Assembly: GCF_004331675.1 (NCBI RefSeq)
Contig: NZ_SJSN01000003.1
Location: 124,001-188,000 of the forward strand
Direction: 5' to 3'
Length of the DNA stretch: 64,000 nucleotides
DNA from: Pedobacter frigidisoli
GTDB taxonomy: Bacteria > Bacteroidota > Bacteroidia > Sphingobacteriales > Sphingobacteriaceae
The position numbers were made by a program, and so were the translations under genes. Within the stretch, counting starts at the first letter, position 1, and each line of letters starts with the position of its first letter. Of the stretch, positions 63,506 to 64,000 are shown one piece after another. The notes under the pieces were generated by a model. The model was not told where the DNA came from, made no database searches, and saw only the letters and a program-made list of their open reading frames with translations.

Positions 63506-64000
63506 TCATTGTTTGTATAAACCAAACTCTGAAATAGTTGAGTTTAGCCGGGATGAAATAATGCGTAAACGAACTTCCTTAGCCTTAACAGGATTAAAGC
63601 GCAATAACCTTTTTATAGCCAACGGTTGTGCCTTCAGTTGCCTTTTTCCATACGCTACCAACTTTGTATTCTAACACAAATTTTTCTATCCTTTACCCTA
63701 TAGTTATATTTTCCTGTAGGGAAAAAACATCAAAAGTCTCGGTTTTTTTAAGGTTGAGGGTTGTAGTTGCAGTTGCATCTTTAGCTGCAGCAATGTGATT
63801 GGTTTTATGAACTCCATCTAAAATAGCCACCCCTTTTTACCATTGCTGGTTGTTATGGTTGCTCCCTTTGCCAAGTTAGTGGCAAATATTTTGTGGCGCT
63901 TAGCTGTCCATTGTTGTAAAACCATAATGTCGTTCTTATTGATCTGTCCTATATTATCTGGCGGAATATTCAATAAAAGTACGCTGTTTCGGCCTACAGA
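63506..64000 (-). pseudogene. Degenerate GH29 alpha-L-fucosidase, C-terminal part (runs past window end)
   Basis: The C-terminal half of a fucosidase can be followed only by changing frame. SVGRNSVLLLNIPPDNIGQI ... NGKKG is in one frame. After an indel near 63829-63833 it continues VAILDGVHKTNHI ... FDVFSLQENITIG. A TAA (63693-63695) stands where Gln is usual, then RIEKFVLEYKVGSVWKKATE. Another indel near 63600 leads to RFNPVKAKEVRLRIISSRL and the normal stop at 63506. Three lesions in 500 bp indicate a pseudogene. Confidence 0.8.

Overview
The window looks like chromosomal DNA of a member of the Bacteroidota, most likely family Sphingobacteriaceae (Pedobacter-like). The basis is SusC/SusD pairs with FecR/ECF-sigma regulators, secreted glycoside hydrolases (GH2, GH29, GH43, GH92), AT-rich spacers, a TTTG-N19-TATATTTG promoter (the Bacteroidota -33/-7 type) in front of a tRNA gene, and gene content typical of that family. 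Species level cannot be read from the sequence.

Layout. (1) 1-8235, chromosome: the 3'-truncated end of a double-domain GH43 enzyme, a BNR_4 propeller protein, an N-terminal stump of a hybrid two-component glycan sensor, then a small cluster (HxlR regulator, divergent DUF1304 membrane protein, Crp-like regulator, polytopic membrane protein) lying between two ~53-bp direct repeats, and an M50-like protease fused to TPRs. (2) 8236-49128, a ~40.9-kb integrated mobile island. A 23-bp exact repeat of the tRNA-Asp 3' end marks its two ends. The intact tRNA-Asp is at the right end, and a tyrosine recombinase gene stops its reading frame ~250 bp from it. (3) 49181-64000, chromosome: prfA, lpxH, a prolyl oligopeptidase, a ferredoxin reductase/ferredoxin pair, a lipoprotein, then GH2, GH92, GH29 and a decayed second GH29.

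Inside the island, left to right: an unknown 233-aa protein plus a TaqI-like N6-adenine methylase; a three-gene operon that matches the Detocs anti-phage system (DtcA large kinase, DtcB stand-alone receiver, DtcC receiver fused to a nucleoside-phosphorylase effector); an XRE regulator; two damaged genes (a HEPN protein with one in-frame TGA, and a frameshifted unknown gene); a mobilisation module (relaxase, MobC-like protein, membrane coiled-coil protein) with a highly structured candidate oriT; an excisionase-like HTH gene; and two complete ECF-sigma/FecR/SusC/SusD operons. One SusCD operon carries a zinc metallopeptidase lipoprotein and a DUF4302 lipoprotein. The other carries a TlpA-like thioredoxin, an S8 serine protease and an aspartyl-protease-like PDZ protein. 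No conjugation (tra) genes or primase are visible, so the island reads as an integrative mobilisable element that needs a helper.

Functional reading: the element combines phage defence with two outer-membrane uptake systems whose companions are peptidases rather than glycosidases, which suggests peptide or protein-derived substrates. Decay is concentrated at several points: the HTCS stump, the HEPN gene, the split 18.7-20.0-kb gene, remnants beside the integrase, and the second fucosidase.
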